Assembly: GCA_016887505.1 (NCBI GenBank) | Contig: CP069393.1 | Location: forward strand, 2,441,001-2,505,000 | Length of the DNA stretch: 64,000 nt | DNA from: Clostridia bacterium | GTDB lineage: Bacteria; Bacillota; TC1; UBA5767 | Direction of reading: 5' to 3' | Shown here: piece by piece, positions 36,578 through 45,224 of the stretch | Position numbering within the stretch: position 1 is the stretch's first letter | How the letters are laid out: every line of letters begins with the position of its first letter | Program-made: the position numbers and the translations under genes | Notes under the pieces: generated by a model | The model's database searches: none | The model's input: only the letters and a program-made list of their open reading frames with translations | Told to the model about the DNA's origin: nothing

Positions 36578-39184
36578 ATGCAAAGTATCAGAAACATTAG
36601 ATGGATGAAAGATTTGCCTGAGGATTTTAAAGGCGCTGACATTACCACAGAACTCTGTGGCGTGAAGATGCAGTCCCCTTTGATTTTGTCATCAGGCCCT
36701 CTATCCTTCGCAGCTGAAGGTTTAATCCGTGCTCACGAATGTGGTGCCGGTGCGGTAGTAACTAAAACTATTCGTAAGCAAAGAGCAGTTAACCCAGTTC
36801 CTCACATCGCGATGCACAACAACGATTCGCTGATCAACTGTGAAAAATGGGCTGACTCTGACCCCGAAGTATGGTTCGAAAGAGAAATCCCGATGACCAA
36901 AGCAGCTGGCGCTGTCGTTATCGCATCTGTTGGACACACCCTGCCTGAAGCAGAAGCAATTGTAGCCAAAGCAGAAGCAGCCGGTGCTGACTTTATTGAG
37001 TTGGTTTCCTATACGGAACACGATATGATCCCTATGCTCAAAGCAACCTTAGAGCGCGTATCTATTCCAATTATTTGTAAACTAAGTGCTAACTGGGCAG
37101 ACCCTGTCGGTTGTGCTAGAACCTGTTTGGAATTAGGCGCATCCGCTATCGCGGCTATCGACTCTATTGGACCTACTTTAAAAGTAGATATCTACAATAA
37201 GAGACCAGCAATGGGTTCTGCAGATGGTTACGGCTGGATGTCCGGTGGTGCCATGAGACCGATCGCTATGAGAATCAACTCCGAGATTGCTAGAAATGCA
37301 ATTGAAGACGGCATCGAAGACCTGAACCTATATGGTATCGGTGGTGTTACCAACGCAGAAGACTTAGTAGAATTCTTGATGGTTGGTTGTAAAGCAGTCG
37401 GTGTATGTTCCATCGCCATCATCAAGGGTATTGAATACTACACCAAACTTTGTAAAGATCTCTCCGTACTGTTGAAACAGTTGGGATACAATTCTTTGAC
37501 CGAGGCTGTTGGTGCAGCATTACCTGCCTTCAAAACGCAGTTTGAAAACAAACCTCATGTAGGTGAAAGAGAAGAAGACAAAGAATCTGATGTGAAGTTC
37601 CAATTCAAGTATGACCCAGACTACTCACCTTGTCAGGCTGCTTGTCCTGCTGGTGTAGATGCAGCACTGTACATCGACCAAGTTCGCCGTGGAGATTACA
37701 TCGGCGCATACAAAACAGTCAGCCATGCTAACCCCTTGGTAGCAATCTGTGGTAGAGTATGTGACCATCCTTGTGAAGCAGCTTGCCGTCGTGGATTTGT
37801 AGACGAGCCCATAAGCATCCGTCTTCTGAAGAGAGCTGCAGCAGATGAAACCTTCATGGCTTGCGGATCTGAACTTCCTATCCCTGAATTGGCTCCGTAC
37901 AATGGCAAAAACATTGCTATCGTAGGTTCTGGTCCTGCTGGTCTGTCCGCTGCTTACTACATGGCTAAAGCTGGTTACGGTGTGAAGATATTTGAAGCAC
38001 TTCCAATCGCTGGTGGTATGTTGGCAGTAGGTATTCCTGATTACAGATTGCCTAAAGACATCCTGAACTTGGAAATTGGACGCATTGAAAGTATGGGCGT
38101 TGAGATTAGAACAGGTGTTAAAGTAGGAACTGATGTTAGCTTAGATCAACTGAAAGAACAGTATGATGGTGTTATCGTGGCCCTAGGCGCCCATGGTGAT
38201 CCTAACATTTCCATCGAAGGACAAGAGAGCGGAAACGTTCTTTCTGGTGTATCCTTCCTAAGAGACGTTAACTTAAATCTAGCTGGTTCTATGAAGGGCA
38301 AAAAAGTTGTGGTTATTGGTGGCGGTAACGTAGCCATTGACGCAGCGAGAAGCGCTTTAAGACTATCTGCTGATGAAGTAACCGTGGTATACAGAAGAGA
38401 CGAAGATGCTATGCCAGCCTATGCAGAAGAAATTGCTCACGCTAAAGAAGAAGGCGTTGCCTACAAGTTCTTAGCAGCACCTTCTAAAATTGATGGCAGC
38501 AAACTCTACTACTCACCCATGAAATTGGGCGCTGTAGATGCATCTGGTAGAAGAAGCCCAGAAGCGACTGGCGAAGCTGATAAAGCAATCGATGCAGATA
38601 TCGTAATTCTGGCTACTGGCCAAACCATTGTTGGAGACTTCATCCCGAACGTAATCGACATGAATAGTGGCAAATCTGTTGAAGCTGGCGTATACGTTGC
38701 CGGTGACTGCGCTACTGGACCTAAATCTGTAATTGAAGCGGTTGCAAGCGGAAGAAAATCTGCTGAGGCCATTGACTATGAATTGGGCGGCAGCGGCGAT
38801 TTGAAAGGTGAATTGGAAGCCAATAGAATGCATTTCATTGACCTTAACGATGATGTTCAAGGCAGAATGGATGGATACTTCATCGATGTAGAAGACAGAG
38901 TACCTGGATTCAACGAAGTTGAGCTTGGTCTGTTGGAAGACGATGACAGAAAAGAAGCTAGTCGCTGCATGCATTGTGGATGTATTAACTGCATGCGTTG
39001 CGTAGAAGCTTGCTCCTATGATGCACGTCAGTTGGACTTCCCAATTATGACGGTTGACCGTGACTTGTGCAGAAACTGTGGTGTATGTATTTCCTCTTGT
39101 CCTACGGGCGCACTTAGTGGTATTATCGTGGACAAATTCAGCGAAACCGACAACACGCAGAACTATCTAGGCCTCTTTAGCTAG
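36578..39184 (+). CDS. YgfK-like fusion: dihydroorotate-dehydrogenase-like barrel, GltD-like flavoprotein and ferredoxin
   Basis: An 868-residue fusion. Residues 1-330 resemble the FMN barrel of dihydropyrimidine dehydrogenase (GVKMQSPLILSSGPLSF ... GGAMRPIAMRI ... LYGIGGVTNAEDL). Residues about 345-450 hold Fe-S cysteines (CQAACPAGV ... CGRVCDHPCEAAC). FAD (NIAIVGSGPAGLSAA) and NADPH (VVVIGGGNVAIDAA) sites follow, and the C-terminus has two 4Fe-4S motifs (CMHCGCINCMRCVEAC, CRNCGVCISSCPTGAL). In animal dihydropyrimidine dehydrogenase the barrel is near the end. The pyrimidine-site motif NLSCPHG is replaced by LVSYTEH. So it is probably an electron-transfer partner of Xdh like YgfK, not a pyrimidine reductase. 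Confidence 0.83.
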   Translation: MQSIRNIRWMKDLPEDFKGADITTELCGVKMQSPLILSSGPLSFAAEGLIRAHECGAGAVVTKTIRKQRAVNPVPHIAMHNNDSLINCEKWADSDPEVWFEREIPMTKAAGAVVIASVGHTLPEAEAIVAKAEAAGADFIELVSYTEHDMIPMLKATLERVSIPIICKLSANWADPVGCARTCLELGASAIAAIDSIGPTLKVDIYNKRPAMGSADGYGWMSGGAMRPIAMRINSEIARNAIEDGIEDLNLYGIGGVTNAEDLVEFLMVGCKAVGVCSIAIIKGIEYYTKLCKDLSVLLKQLGYNSLTEAVGAALPAFKTQFENKPHVGEREEDKESDVKFQFKYDPDYSPCQAACPAGVDAALYIDQVRRGDYIGAYKTVSHANPLVAICGRVCDHPCEAACRRGFVDEPISIRLLKRAAADETFMACGSELPIPELAPYNGKNIAIVGSGPAGLSAAYYMAKAGYGVKIFEALPIAGGMLAVGIPDYRLPKDILNLEIGRIESMGVEIRTGVKVGTDVSLDQLKEQYDGVIVALGAHGDPNISIEGQESGNVLSGVSFLRDVNLNLAGSMKGKKVVVIGGGNVAIDAARSALRLSADEVTVVYRRDEDAMPAYAEEIAHAKEEGVAYKFLAAPSKIDGSKLYYSPMKLGAVDASGRRSPEATGEADKAIDADIVILATGQTIVGDFIPNVIDMNSGKSVEAGVYVAGDCATGPKSVIEAVASGRKSAEAIDYELGGSGDLKGELEANRMHFIDLNDDVQGRMDGYFIDVEDRVPGFNEVELGLLEDDDRKEASRCMHCGCINCMRCVEACSYDARQLDFPIMTVDRDLCRNCGVCISSCPTGALSGIIVDKFSETDNTQNYLGLFS

Positions 39185-39204
39185 AGCTATATTTTAGTAA
39201 TATG

Positions 39205-39240
39205 GGAGGAAACTTCTTCGGAAGTTTCCTCCTTTTTTTT
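39205..39240 (+). terminator. Terminator closing the purine locus
   Basis: GGAGGAAACTTC (39205-39216), loop TTCG, GAAGTTTCCTCC (39221-39232), then eight T residues. A perfect 12-base stem, the strongest terminator in the window. Confidence 0.97.
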
Positions 39241-39270
39241 GTTTGAACGGTACTCTTGGCAAAGGAGTCC

Positions 39271-39298
39271 TTACAAGTTCGATAAAAAATGATATAAT
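39271..39298 (+). promoter_or_regulatory. Promoter of the lipoprotein gene
   Basis: TTACAA (39271-39276), a 16-base spacer and TATAAT (39293-39298). Confidence 0.6.
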
Positions 39299-39329
39299 TA
39301 ACAATAGAAGGATTTTGAAAGGAGTTATT

Positions 39330-40856
39330 ATGAATACAAAGAAAAAAGCGTTGGCATTATTGATGGTTATGTTCATAACGGTATCACTGATTGCCGGTTG
39401 TTCTAGTGCAGAAATAGCACTCTATAATGCTACGATGAAAAATGCAGAGATGTTGTCTTACGAAGACAATATGGAAGCAAAAGTATCCGTAGAGATTAGT
39501 GGTATGTCTGATGAGGATATGGCGGATATTCAGCCTATTTTGAATATCATTAATGCGTCATCCATTACCATGTCTCAAAAATTGATCACGAATGATGATC
39601 AGACCATGGTCAAGGGCAGAATCGATATGAATCTTATGAGCATTATGGGAGATATGCCGTTTACAATCTGGATGGACATTGATCTTTCAGGTAGTGATCT
39701 TACCTTTGAAGAGATTGTTAAATTACCCTCCCAGTTGACCGCGGAAATACCGGAGTTGGAAGGAAAAGAGTATATTGCAATTCGTTCCAATGTGATGAAT
39801 GATGTATTGGGTATTGATTATTCTGGTGTATTGGAATCTAGCTTGGAATTTGAAGCGGACATGAAGGACATGGCCGCTGAGTTCATGCAAGACTGGGATT
39901 ATTCAGGAAACTACCTAAGCAATACGGGTAGGGGTACCCTGGATGGTGAAACAGTAAAAATTTACAATCTTAAGATGAGTGATGAAGAAGCAAAAGATTG
40001 GTTAAATTATTTTATGACTTTTATCATTGATGAAGGCTATTTCACTTCCTTTATGGAAGGCTACGTAGGATTAATTGAGCAATCCATGCCCCAAATGGAA
40101 ATGGGTAGTGAAGATGCTGTGGAAATACAAGAATTTGAAGAAATAATCAAAATGTATAGCTCTGATGAAACCAAAGAAGAGATGCTTGAGGCGATTGATG
40201 AATTCTTTGACATGATCGACGATGTCAACATCTTAGACGAAGATGGAATAGACATTACCTATAAGATTGATTCAGAAGGATACTTGGTAGCTACAGAAGG
40301 AACGATAGGTCTAAGCCTAGACGTGAAAGAGTTTAGTGAAGCGATTGATGAACCTTGGACGATGGAAGAAGAACCGGAAATTAATATCGTTTTAACCTTC
40401 AACGACAGAATTTCAAACATCAACGCTGTCGAGGAAATTGAATTTCCAGAACTGACCTTGGATAACTCTCTAGATCTTTACGATATGATGAGCGATACCA
40501 TGGACGAAATGAAGGTCTTGGTAAATAACGAACGTGTTTACTATGACGAATTACCTCGCATGGAAAGTGGACGTACCTTGGTGCCACTAAGAAAAACAGC
40601 TGAAGCGATGGATATGCAAGTGACATATGACGATGCAACCCGGACGGTAACGGCTAGTAAAGAAGGCACAGAAATCAAGCTGACCATAGACCAAGATACA
40701 GTTTACGTGAATGGCGAAGCGGTGAAGATTGATGTACCGGCGAGAATGATCAATGGACGTACCTTGATTCCCCTTCGTTTCATTGGAGAAAATTTAGATT
40801 CAGAAGTACAATGGGATGCACCAAACAATGCGGTATGGATAACGAAAATGCAGTAA
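39330..40856 (+). CDS. Lipoprotein with C-terminal copper-amine-oxidase-N-type (stalk) domain
   Basis: A 508-residue exported lipoprotein. The N-terminus is KKKALALLMVMF then a lipobox LIAGC, so the mature protein would start at that cysteine. The long acidic middle region has no recognised motif. The last 115 residues carry two stalk-domain repeats (VLVNNERVYYDELPRMESGRT and VYVNGEAVKIDVPARMINGRT, each followed by LVPLR or LIPLR), common in Clostridia as a wall-associated module. The ATG follows GAAAGGAG. It is a stand-alone gene bounded by terminators. Function unknown. Confidence 0.85.
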   Translation: MNTKKKALALLMVMFITVSLIAGCSSAEIALYNATMKNAEMLSYEDNMEAKVSVEISGMSDEDMADIQPILNIINASSITMSQKLITNDDQTMVKGRIDMNLMSIMGDMPFTIWMDIDLSGSDLTFEEIVKLPSQLTAEIPELEGKEYIAIRSNVMNDVLGIDYSGVLESSLEFEADMKDMAAEFMQDWDYSGNYLSNTGRGTLDGETVKIYNLKMSDEEAKDWLNYFMTFIIDEGYFTSFMEGYVGLIEQSMPQMEMGSEDAVEIQEFEEIIKMYSSDETKEEMLEAIDEFFDMIDDVNILDEDGIDITYKIDSEGYLVATEGTIGLSLDVKEFSEAIDEPWTMEEEPEINIVLTFNDRISNINAVEEIEFPELTLDNSLDLYDMMSDTMDEMKVLVNNERVYYDELPRMESGRTLVPLRKTAEAMDMQVTYDDATRTVTASKEGTEIKLTIDQDTVYVNGEAVKIDVPARMINGRTLIPLRFIGENLDSEVQWDAPNNAVWITKMQ

Positions 40857-40891
40857 TTGCATTGTAAAATGAATAATTATTAATAGCGAGA

Positions 40892-40925
40892 GGCGGTTGT
40901 ACTTTTGTACAATCGTCTTTTTTTA
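40892..40925 (+). terminator. Terminator after the lipoprotein gene
   Basis: GGCGGTTGTAC (40892-40902), loop TTTT, GTACAATCGTC (40907-40917), with two G-U pairs, then a T run. Confidence 0.87.
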
Positions 40926-40971
40926 AAAGGGAGTAGGGATTTTATCAATCTTATGCCACATGCTAAAACCT

Positions 40972-41000
40972 TTGTATAATTTATACCATTTTGGTATAAT
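40972..41000 (+). promoter_or_regulatory. Citrate synthase promoter with an operator in its spacer
   Basis: TTGTAT (40972-40977), a 17-base spacer and TATAAT (40995-41000). TTATACCA (40981-40988) and TGGTATAA (40992-40999) are perfect inverted arms three bases apart, covering the spacer and the -10 box, so a repressor site is likely. Confidence 0.65.
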
Positions 41001-41067
41001 TATAAAGCGAAGAAATTGGGAAAATTGTAAAATCCGAAGATATATTTATAGGCGAAAGGAGTACAAT

Positions 41068-42426
41068 ATGCTATCAAATAAAGAGCAAACCATTATTGAC
41101 AAACTGGCAAAGATGGCTGAAGAAAACAATCATATAGAACCAGATTTATATAAAAAATATGAGGTGAAACGAGGCCTCCGAAATGAAAATGGAACCGGGG
41201 TCTTAGTGGGTCTTACTTCTATTGCTGAAGTACACGGATACATCATCGTGGACGGTGAAAAAGTGCCGGATACTGGTAATCTTACCTATAGAGGGATTCC
41301 TTTGCGGGAACTTTGCCAAGGATTTCTTAAAGAAAAACGTTTTGGCTTTGAGGAAACCATCTACTTGTTGATGTTTGGAAGCTTGCCCAATAAAGAAGAA
41401 TTACAGGATTTCAATGAAGCCTTGGGCAATCATCGCAATCTTCCAGATGGATTTGTAGAAAATATGATCCTTAAGAATCCTAGTACAGATATTATGAATA
41501 AAATTCAGCGCAGTTTGCTGGTGTCTTATTCTTATGATAATAATCCAGACGATATCTCGATTCGGAATATCACTAGACAAAGTTTGGATATGATTGCGAA
41601 GATGCCTGCCATGGTGGCCTATGGCTATCAGGCTAAACAGCATTATTTTAATAATGCTAGCTTATACATACACGCACCTAAAAAAGAATATTCCACAGCG
41701 GAGAATATCCTACATATGATTCGTCCAGACAATAAGTTTACAGCGAAAGAAGCAGAGCTGTTGGACTTATGTTTGGTAATTCATGCAGAACACGGTGGCG
41801 GAAATAACTCTGCCTTTACTACCTACGTTGTTTCCTCATCCGGAACGGATACCTATGCCGCACTATCCGCGGCGGTGGGTGCATTGAAAGGTCCGAAGCA
41901 TGGTGGCGCCAATCGTAAAGTTCTTGAGATGATGGCGGATATCATGGGCAATGTGGAGGACTGGCAAAACGACACGGAATTGTACAAGTACTTGATGAAA
42001 ATCGTTAAAAAGGATGCGTTTGATCAAACCGGATTAATCTACGGTATGGGACATGCAATTTACACGAGCAGTGACCCTAGAGCGGAAGTACTGGAACAAA
42101 AGGCCTTGGAATTGGCGGAAGAAAAAGGTCGTGTCGATGAGTTCAAACTCTACCAGAGCGTAGAACGTCTGACCAAACAGCTATTTAAAGAACTAAAGGG
42201 AGAAGATTTTGCAATCTGTGCAAATGTAGATTTTTATTCTGGTCTAGTTTATGACATGTTGAATATTCCAGGAGATCTTTATACACCAATCTTTGCGGTT
42301 GCTAGAACAGCTGGTTGGTGTGCACATCGTATTGAACAGTTGATTTCAGAACAAAAGATTATCCGGCCTGCCTATAAATCGGTATCAGGCAAGGGAGCCT
42401 ATATTCCCATGGATAGTCGAAAATAA
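41068..42426 (+). CDS. gltA: Citrate synthase
   Basis: A 452-residue citrate synthase family enzyme. Catalytic residues are in IHAEHGGGNNSAFT, GPKHGGANRK and YGMGHAIYTSSDPRAEVL. Its length and N-terminal extension match the type common in Clostridia, often annotated citrate/2-methylcitrate synthase. The ATG at 41068 follows GAAAGGAGTAC; an in-frame upstream start at 40960 lies before the promoter and was rejected. Other citric-acid-cycle genes are not nearby, so a role in glutamate synthesis is likely. Confidence 0.93.
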   Translation: MLSNKEQTIIDKLAKMAEENNHIEPDLYKKYEVKRGLRNENGTGVLVGLTSIAEVHGYIIVDGEKVPDTGNLTYRGIPLRELCQGFLKEKRFGFEETIYLLMFGSLPNKEELQDFNEALGNHRNLPDGFVENMILKNPSTDIMNKIQRSLLVSYSYDNNPDDISIRNITRQSLDMIAKMPAMVAYGYQAKQHYFNNASLYIHAPKKEYSTAENILHMIRPDNKFTAKEAELLDLCLVIHAEHGGGNNSAFTTYVVSSSGTDTYAALSAAVGALKGPKHGGANRKVLEMMADIMGNVEDWQNDTELYKYLMKIVKKDAFDQTGLIYGMGHAIYTSSDPRAEVLEQKALELAEEKGRVDEFKLYQSVERLTKQLFKELKGEDFAICANVDFYSGLVYDMLNIPGDLYTPIFAVARTAGWCAHRIEQLISEQKIIRPAYKSVSGKGAYIPMDSRK

Positions 42427-42457
42427 GAAATATATTTTGAAAAGGTGTGAAAAAAGG

Positions 42458-42486
42458 TTGACATAGATACCCCCAGGGGGTACAAT
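42458..42486 (+). promoter_or_regulatory. Thioredoxin promoter with CsoR/CstR-type operator
   Basis: TTGACA (42458-42463), a 17-base spacer and TACAAT (42481-42486). The spacer contains the perfect palindrome TACCCCC-A-GGGGGTA (42468-42482), which overlaps the -10 box. This resembles operators of the CsoR/CstR copper- or persulfide-sensing repressors. No such regulator gene is in the window. Confidence 0.7.
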
Positions 42487-42542
42487 GAGTACAGAAATTA
42501 GGAATACACAATAGATTCTAAAAGAAAAACGAGGTGAAGGAT

Positions 42543-42866
42543 ATGTCAATCGTACATGTAAGTGATGCAACTTTTAAAGAAGAAGTTTTAAATTCAGAAC
42601 AACCAGTGTTGGTAGATTTTTGGGCAACTTGGTGTGGCCCCTGTAGAATGGTAGCACCAGTTGTAGAAGAAATTGCTGGCGACACGGAAGGTAAACTGAA
42701 GGTAGCCAAGTTGGATGTGGATGCAAATGTTGTGACCTCATCGGAATACAGTATCATGAGTATCCCAACTTTGATGGTATTTAAAGGTGGAAAAGTGGTA
42801 GACAAATTGGTTGGATTTATGCCAAAAGACGCCATGATGAATGTGATTAACAAACATATTAGCTAA
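42543..42866 (+). CDS. trxA: Thioredoxin
   Basis: A 107-residue thioredoxin with the redox motif WCGPC at about residues 30-34 and the cis-proline region [11 protein letters not shown]. It reduces disulfides in the cytoplasm. The ATG follows GAGGTGAAGG. It is transcribed alone, from a promoter with an operator, and is followed by a terminator. The operator suggests induction by sulfur or copper stress, which would be unusual for a housekeeping thioredoxin. Confidence 0.96.
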   Translation: MSIVHVSDATFKEEVLNSEQPVLVDFWATWCGPCRMVAPVVEEIAGDTEGKLKVAKLDVDANVVTSSEYSIMSIPTLMVFKGGKVVDKLVGFMPKDAMMNVINKHIS

Positions 42867-42873
42867 ATAAAAG

Positions 42874-42898
42874 AATTGCCTTCGGGCAATTTTTTTTT
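42874..42898 (+). terminator. Terminator after trxA
   Basis: AATTGCC (42874-42880), loop TTCG, GGCAATT (42885-42891), followed by a T run. Confidence 0.93.
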
Positions 42899-43035
42899 GT
42901 TTTTTAGCAGACCATACTCTGATAAAGTAAATTGTGACATTTCTGTGAATAGACTAATTTTCTATAGACAAGATATAGATGTGTGGTATACTCAAATATA
43001 GTTAGCCGGCAAAATAAATACTAAAGGATGGTACT

Positions 43036-43485
43036 ATGCATAGAAATAGTTTATTGCACAATCTAGGCTATACATCTAGATTGGTGCACCGAAAATTGCA
43101 TGAGAACCTCGAGGAACTAGGTTTGTACCAGGGTCAGCCACAGTTATTGGCCTTTCTCATGCACCAGGATGGCAGTAGTCAACGAGACATTGGAGAATGG
43201 ATGGATATACGTCCGGCCACAATTACCAAGATGGTGGCACGAATGGAAAAGGCAGGTTTCGTAGAACGCAGGCGTGACTTAAACGATAAAAGGTCTATGC
43301 AGGTGTTCCTAACGGATAAAGCCAGGGAAACCATGCAAATATTACAAAAGGATATGCAAGAGCAGGAAGAAACAGCCTTTCAAGGCTTTACCGCAGAAGA
43401 AAAGTTACAGTTTAACGGGCTTCTTATGAGGGTTCGAGAAAATCTGGGTGTTACAGGACATCCTTGCAGGAGAAAAAATATATGA
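43036..43485 (+). CDS. MarR-family transcriptional regulator
   Basis: A 149-residue winged-helix repressor. The recognition region reads SSQRDIGEWMDIRPATITKMVARMEKAGFVERRRDLNDKRSMQVFLT, typical of MarR. It is upstream of and overlaps (ATGA) a two-gene ABC exporter, the usual arrangement of a drug-responsive repressor with its pump. TGGTATACT at about 42990 is a likely extended -10 box. Confidence 0.92.
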   Translation: MHRNSLLHNLGYTSRLVHRKLHENLEELGLYQGQPQLLAFLMHQDGSSQRDIGEWMDIRPATITKMVARMEKAGFVERRRDLNDKRSMQVFLTDKARETMQILQKDMQEQEETAFQGFTAEEKLQFNGLLMRVRENLGVTGHPCRRKNI

Positions 43486-45224
43486 AGCAATTATGGGGAT
43501 TATTGAAACAACTAAAGAATTACAAAAAGGCAGCCATCCTAGCACCGACTTTTATTATGGGCTCGGTTCTTATGGATTTGCTACTTCCTGCCATCATGCA
43601 GCGAATGATCGATATTGGCGTAGCGAACAAAGATTTGGGCTATATCGGAAAAATGAGTATTCTAATGTTGGGAGCAGCCATCGTGGGCCTTGTTTCGGGA
43701 CTTGTGTGCAATTATTATGCTTCTATTGCGTCTCAAAGTCTAGGTGGAGATTTGCGGGATCAAGTATTTGGGAAAATTATGCGCTTATCTAGAGGGAACG
43801 TGGATAGGTTGGAGACCGGTCAGTTGATTACCCGGGCTACCAATGATGTGAACCAGGTTCAGCAGACAGTACTCATGGGATTAAAGGTAGCATTACGCGG
43901 GCCATTTTTACTCTTAGGTGGTTTGGCTATGGCGGTGGTAACTAGTCCTGGACTTACCAGAGTAATCGCCTTCATGTTGCCGATTCTCATTGTAGGGGTT
44001 GTTCTTCTTATACGCTTTGCCTTTCCCATGTTTTCGAAGGTCCAAGAAAGAATTGATGCTGTAAACGGCGTAATTGGAGAGAATCTTTCTGGTATCCGGG
44101 TTATCAAGGCTTTTGTGCGTGGCGATTTTGAGAAAAAGCGTTTTGGAAAGGTCAATGAGGATCTTTATCAGACATCTACGATTGCTTACCAACGCATTGC
44201 CCTGATGATGCCTCTTATTCTAATCGTCTCCAATATGGCTATTGTGGGTGCACTATATTTGGGTGGTGTGAATTTTGCAAATGGCAGCATTCAGATTGGT
44301 CAGATTCAGGCTTTTATCAACTATCTTGGCCTGATTATGATGGGGCTGATGATGATGGCCATGGTCTTGATGACGATTTCCAGAGCAGCAGCTTCGGCAA
44401 AACGGATACAAGAGATTCTTGACCAACAAAGTGATATCCAGGATATGGAAAAGGCCCTGCAAGAAGTAGATATTCGGGGCAAAATCGAATTCAAGAATGT
44501 TTGTTTTGATTACGATAAACATGGTGCAGACTGTGTGCTGAAAGATTTGAATTTCACAATAGAACCTGGTGAGAAAGTAGCCATACTCGGTGCTACTGGT
44601 TCCGGTAAGAGTACGCTTATTCATTTGATCCCTCGATTTTATGATGTGACGCAGGGACAGGTGCTAATAGATGATATTGACGTGAAAACGATTTCCAAAA
44701 GCGTTTTGAGAAAACAGATTGGTATTGCGCTTCAAGCACCACTTCTTTTTTCGGGCAGTATAGAAGATAATTTGCGCTTTGCCAAACCAGATGCTTCCTT
44801 TGAGGAACTTCAGCGTGGGGCGCAGATAGCCCAGGCCAATGAATTTATTGAGGCCATGCCGGATGGCTATAAGACTGAGCTGGGCCAGAAGGGGGTAAAC
44901 CTATCTGGTGGACAAAAACAACGTCTTTCGATAGCGCGTGCGATCATTTCAGATCCGGCAATCTTGATTCTCGATGATTCAACCAGTGCAGTAGACGTTG
45001 AAACTGAGACGAAACTGCAAAAAGAGATGGAGGAAGTTTTGGCTGGACGGACTAGCATTACCATAGCCCAACGGATTTCTACCGTGCTTTTGGCAGATAA
45101 GATCTTGGTCTTGGACGATGGCATGTTGCGTGGAATCGGTTCTCATGAGGAGCTAATGCAAACCAGCGACATATATAGAGACATATACGAATCACAGTTG
45201 GGAGGAATAAATGATGGCCAATAA
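43482..45224 (+). CDS. ABC exporter half-transporter, subunit 1
   Basis: A 580-residue type IV ABC exporter with six N-terminal membrane helices and a C-terminal ATPase: Walker A LGATGSGKST, Q-loop, signature NLSGGQKQRL and Walker B ILILDDSTSAVD. The last has Asp-Asp where Asp-Glu is canonical, so the catalytic glutamate is replaced. This is usual for one half of heterodimeric exporters (BmrC/LmrC-like). I chose the ATG overlapping the MarR stop codon, preceded by GCAGGAG. Substrate: probably drugs or a lipid-like compound. Confidence 0.9.
   Translation: MKQLWGLLKQLKNYKKAAILAPTFIMGSVLMDLLLPAIMQRMIDIGVANKDLGYIGKMSILMLGAAIVGLVSGLVCNYYASIASQSLGGDLRDQVFGKIMRLSRGNVDRLETGQLITRATNDVNQVQQTVLMGLKVALRGPFLLLGGLAMAVVTSPGLTRVIAFMLPILIVGVVLLIRFAFPMFSKVQERIDAVNGVIGENLSGIRVIKAFVRGDFEKKRFGKVNEDLYQTSTIAYQRIALMMPLILIVSNMAIVGALYLGGVNFANGSIQIGQIQAFINYLGLIMMGLMMMAMVLMTISRAAASAKRIQEILDQQSDIQDMEKALQEVDIRGKIEFKNVCFDYDKHGADCVLKDLNFTIEPGEKVAILGATGSGKSTLIHLIPRFYDVTQGQVLIDDIDVKTISKSVLRKQIGIALQAPLLFSGSIEDNLRFAKPDASFEELQRGAQIAQANEFIEAMPDGYKTELGQKGVNLSGGQKQRLSIARAIISDPAILILDDSTSAVDVETETKLQKEMEEVLAGRTSITIAQRISTVLLADKILVLDDGMLRGIGSHEELMQTSDIYRDIYESQLGGINDGQ

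Noticed and set aside
36578-39184. Annotation as PreT-PreA/dihydropyrimidine dehydrogenase
   Set aside because: Domain order is different and the catalytic cysteine motif is missing, so a pyrimidine reductase is not supported.
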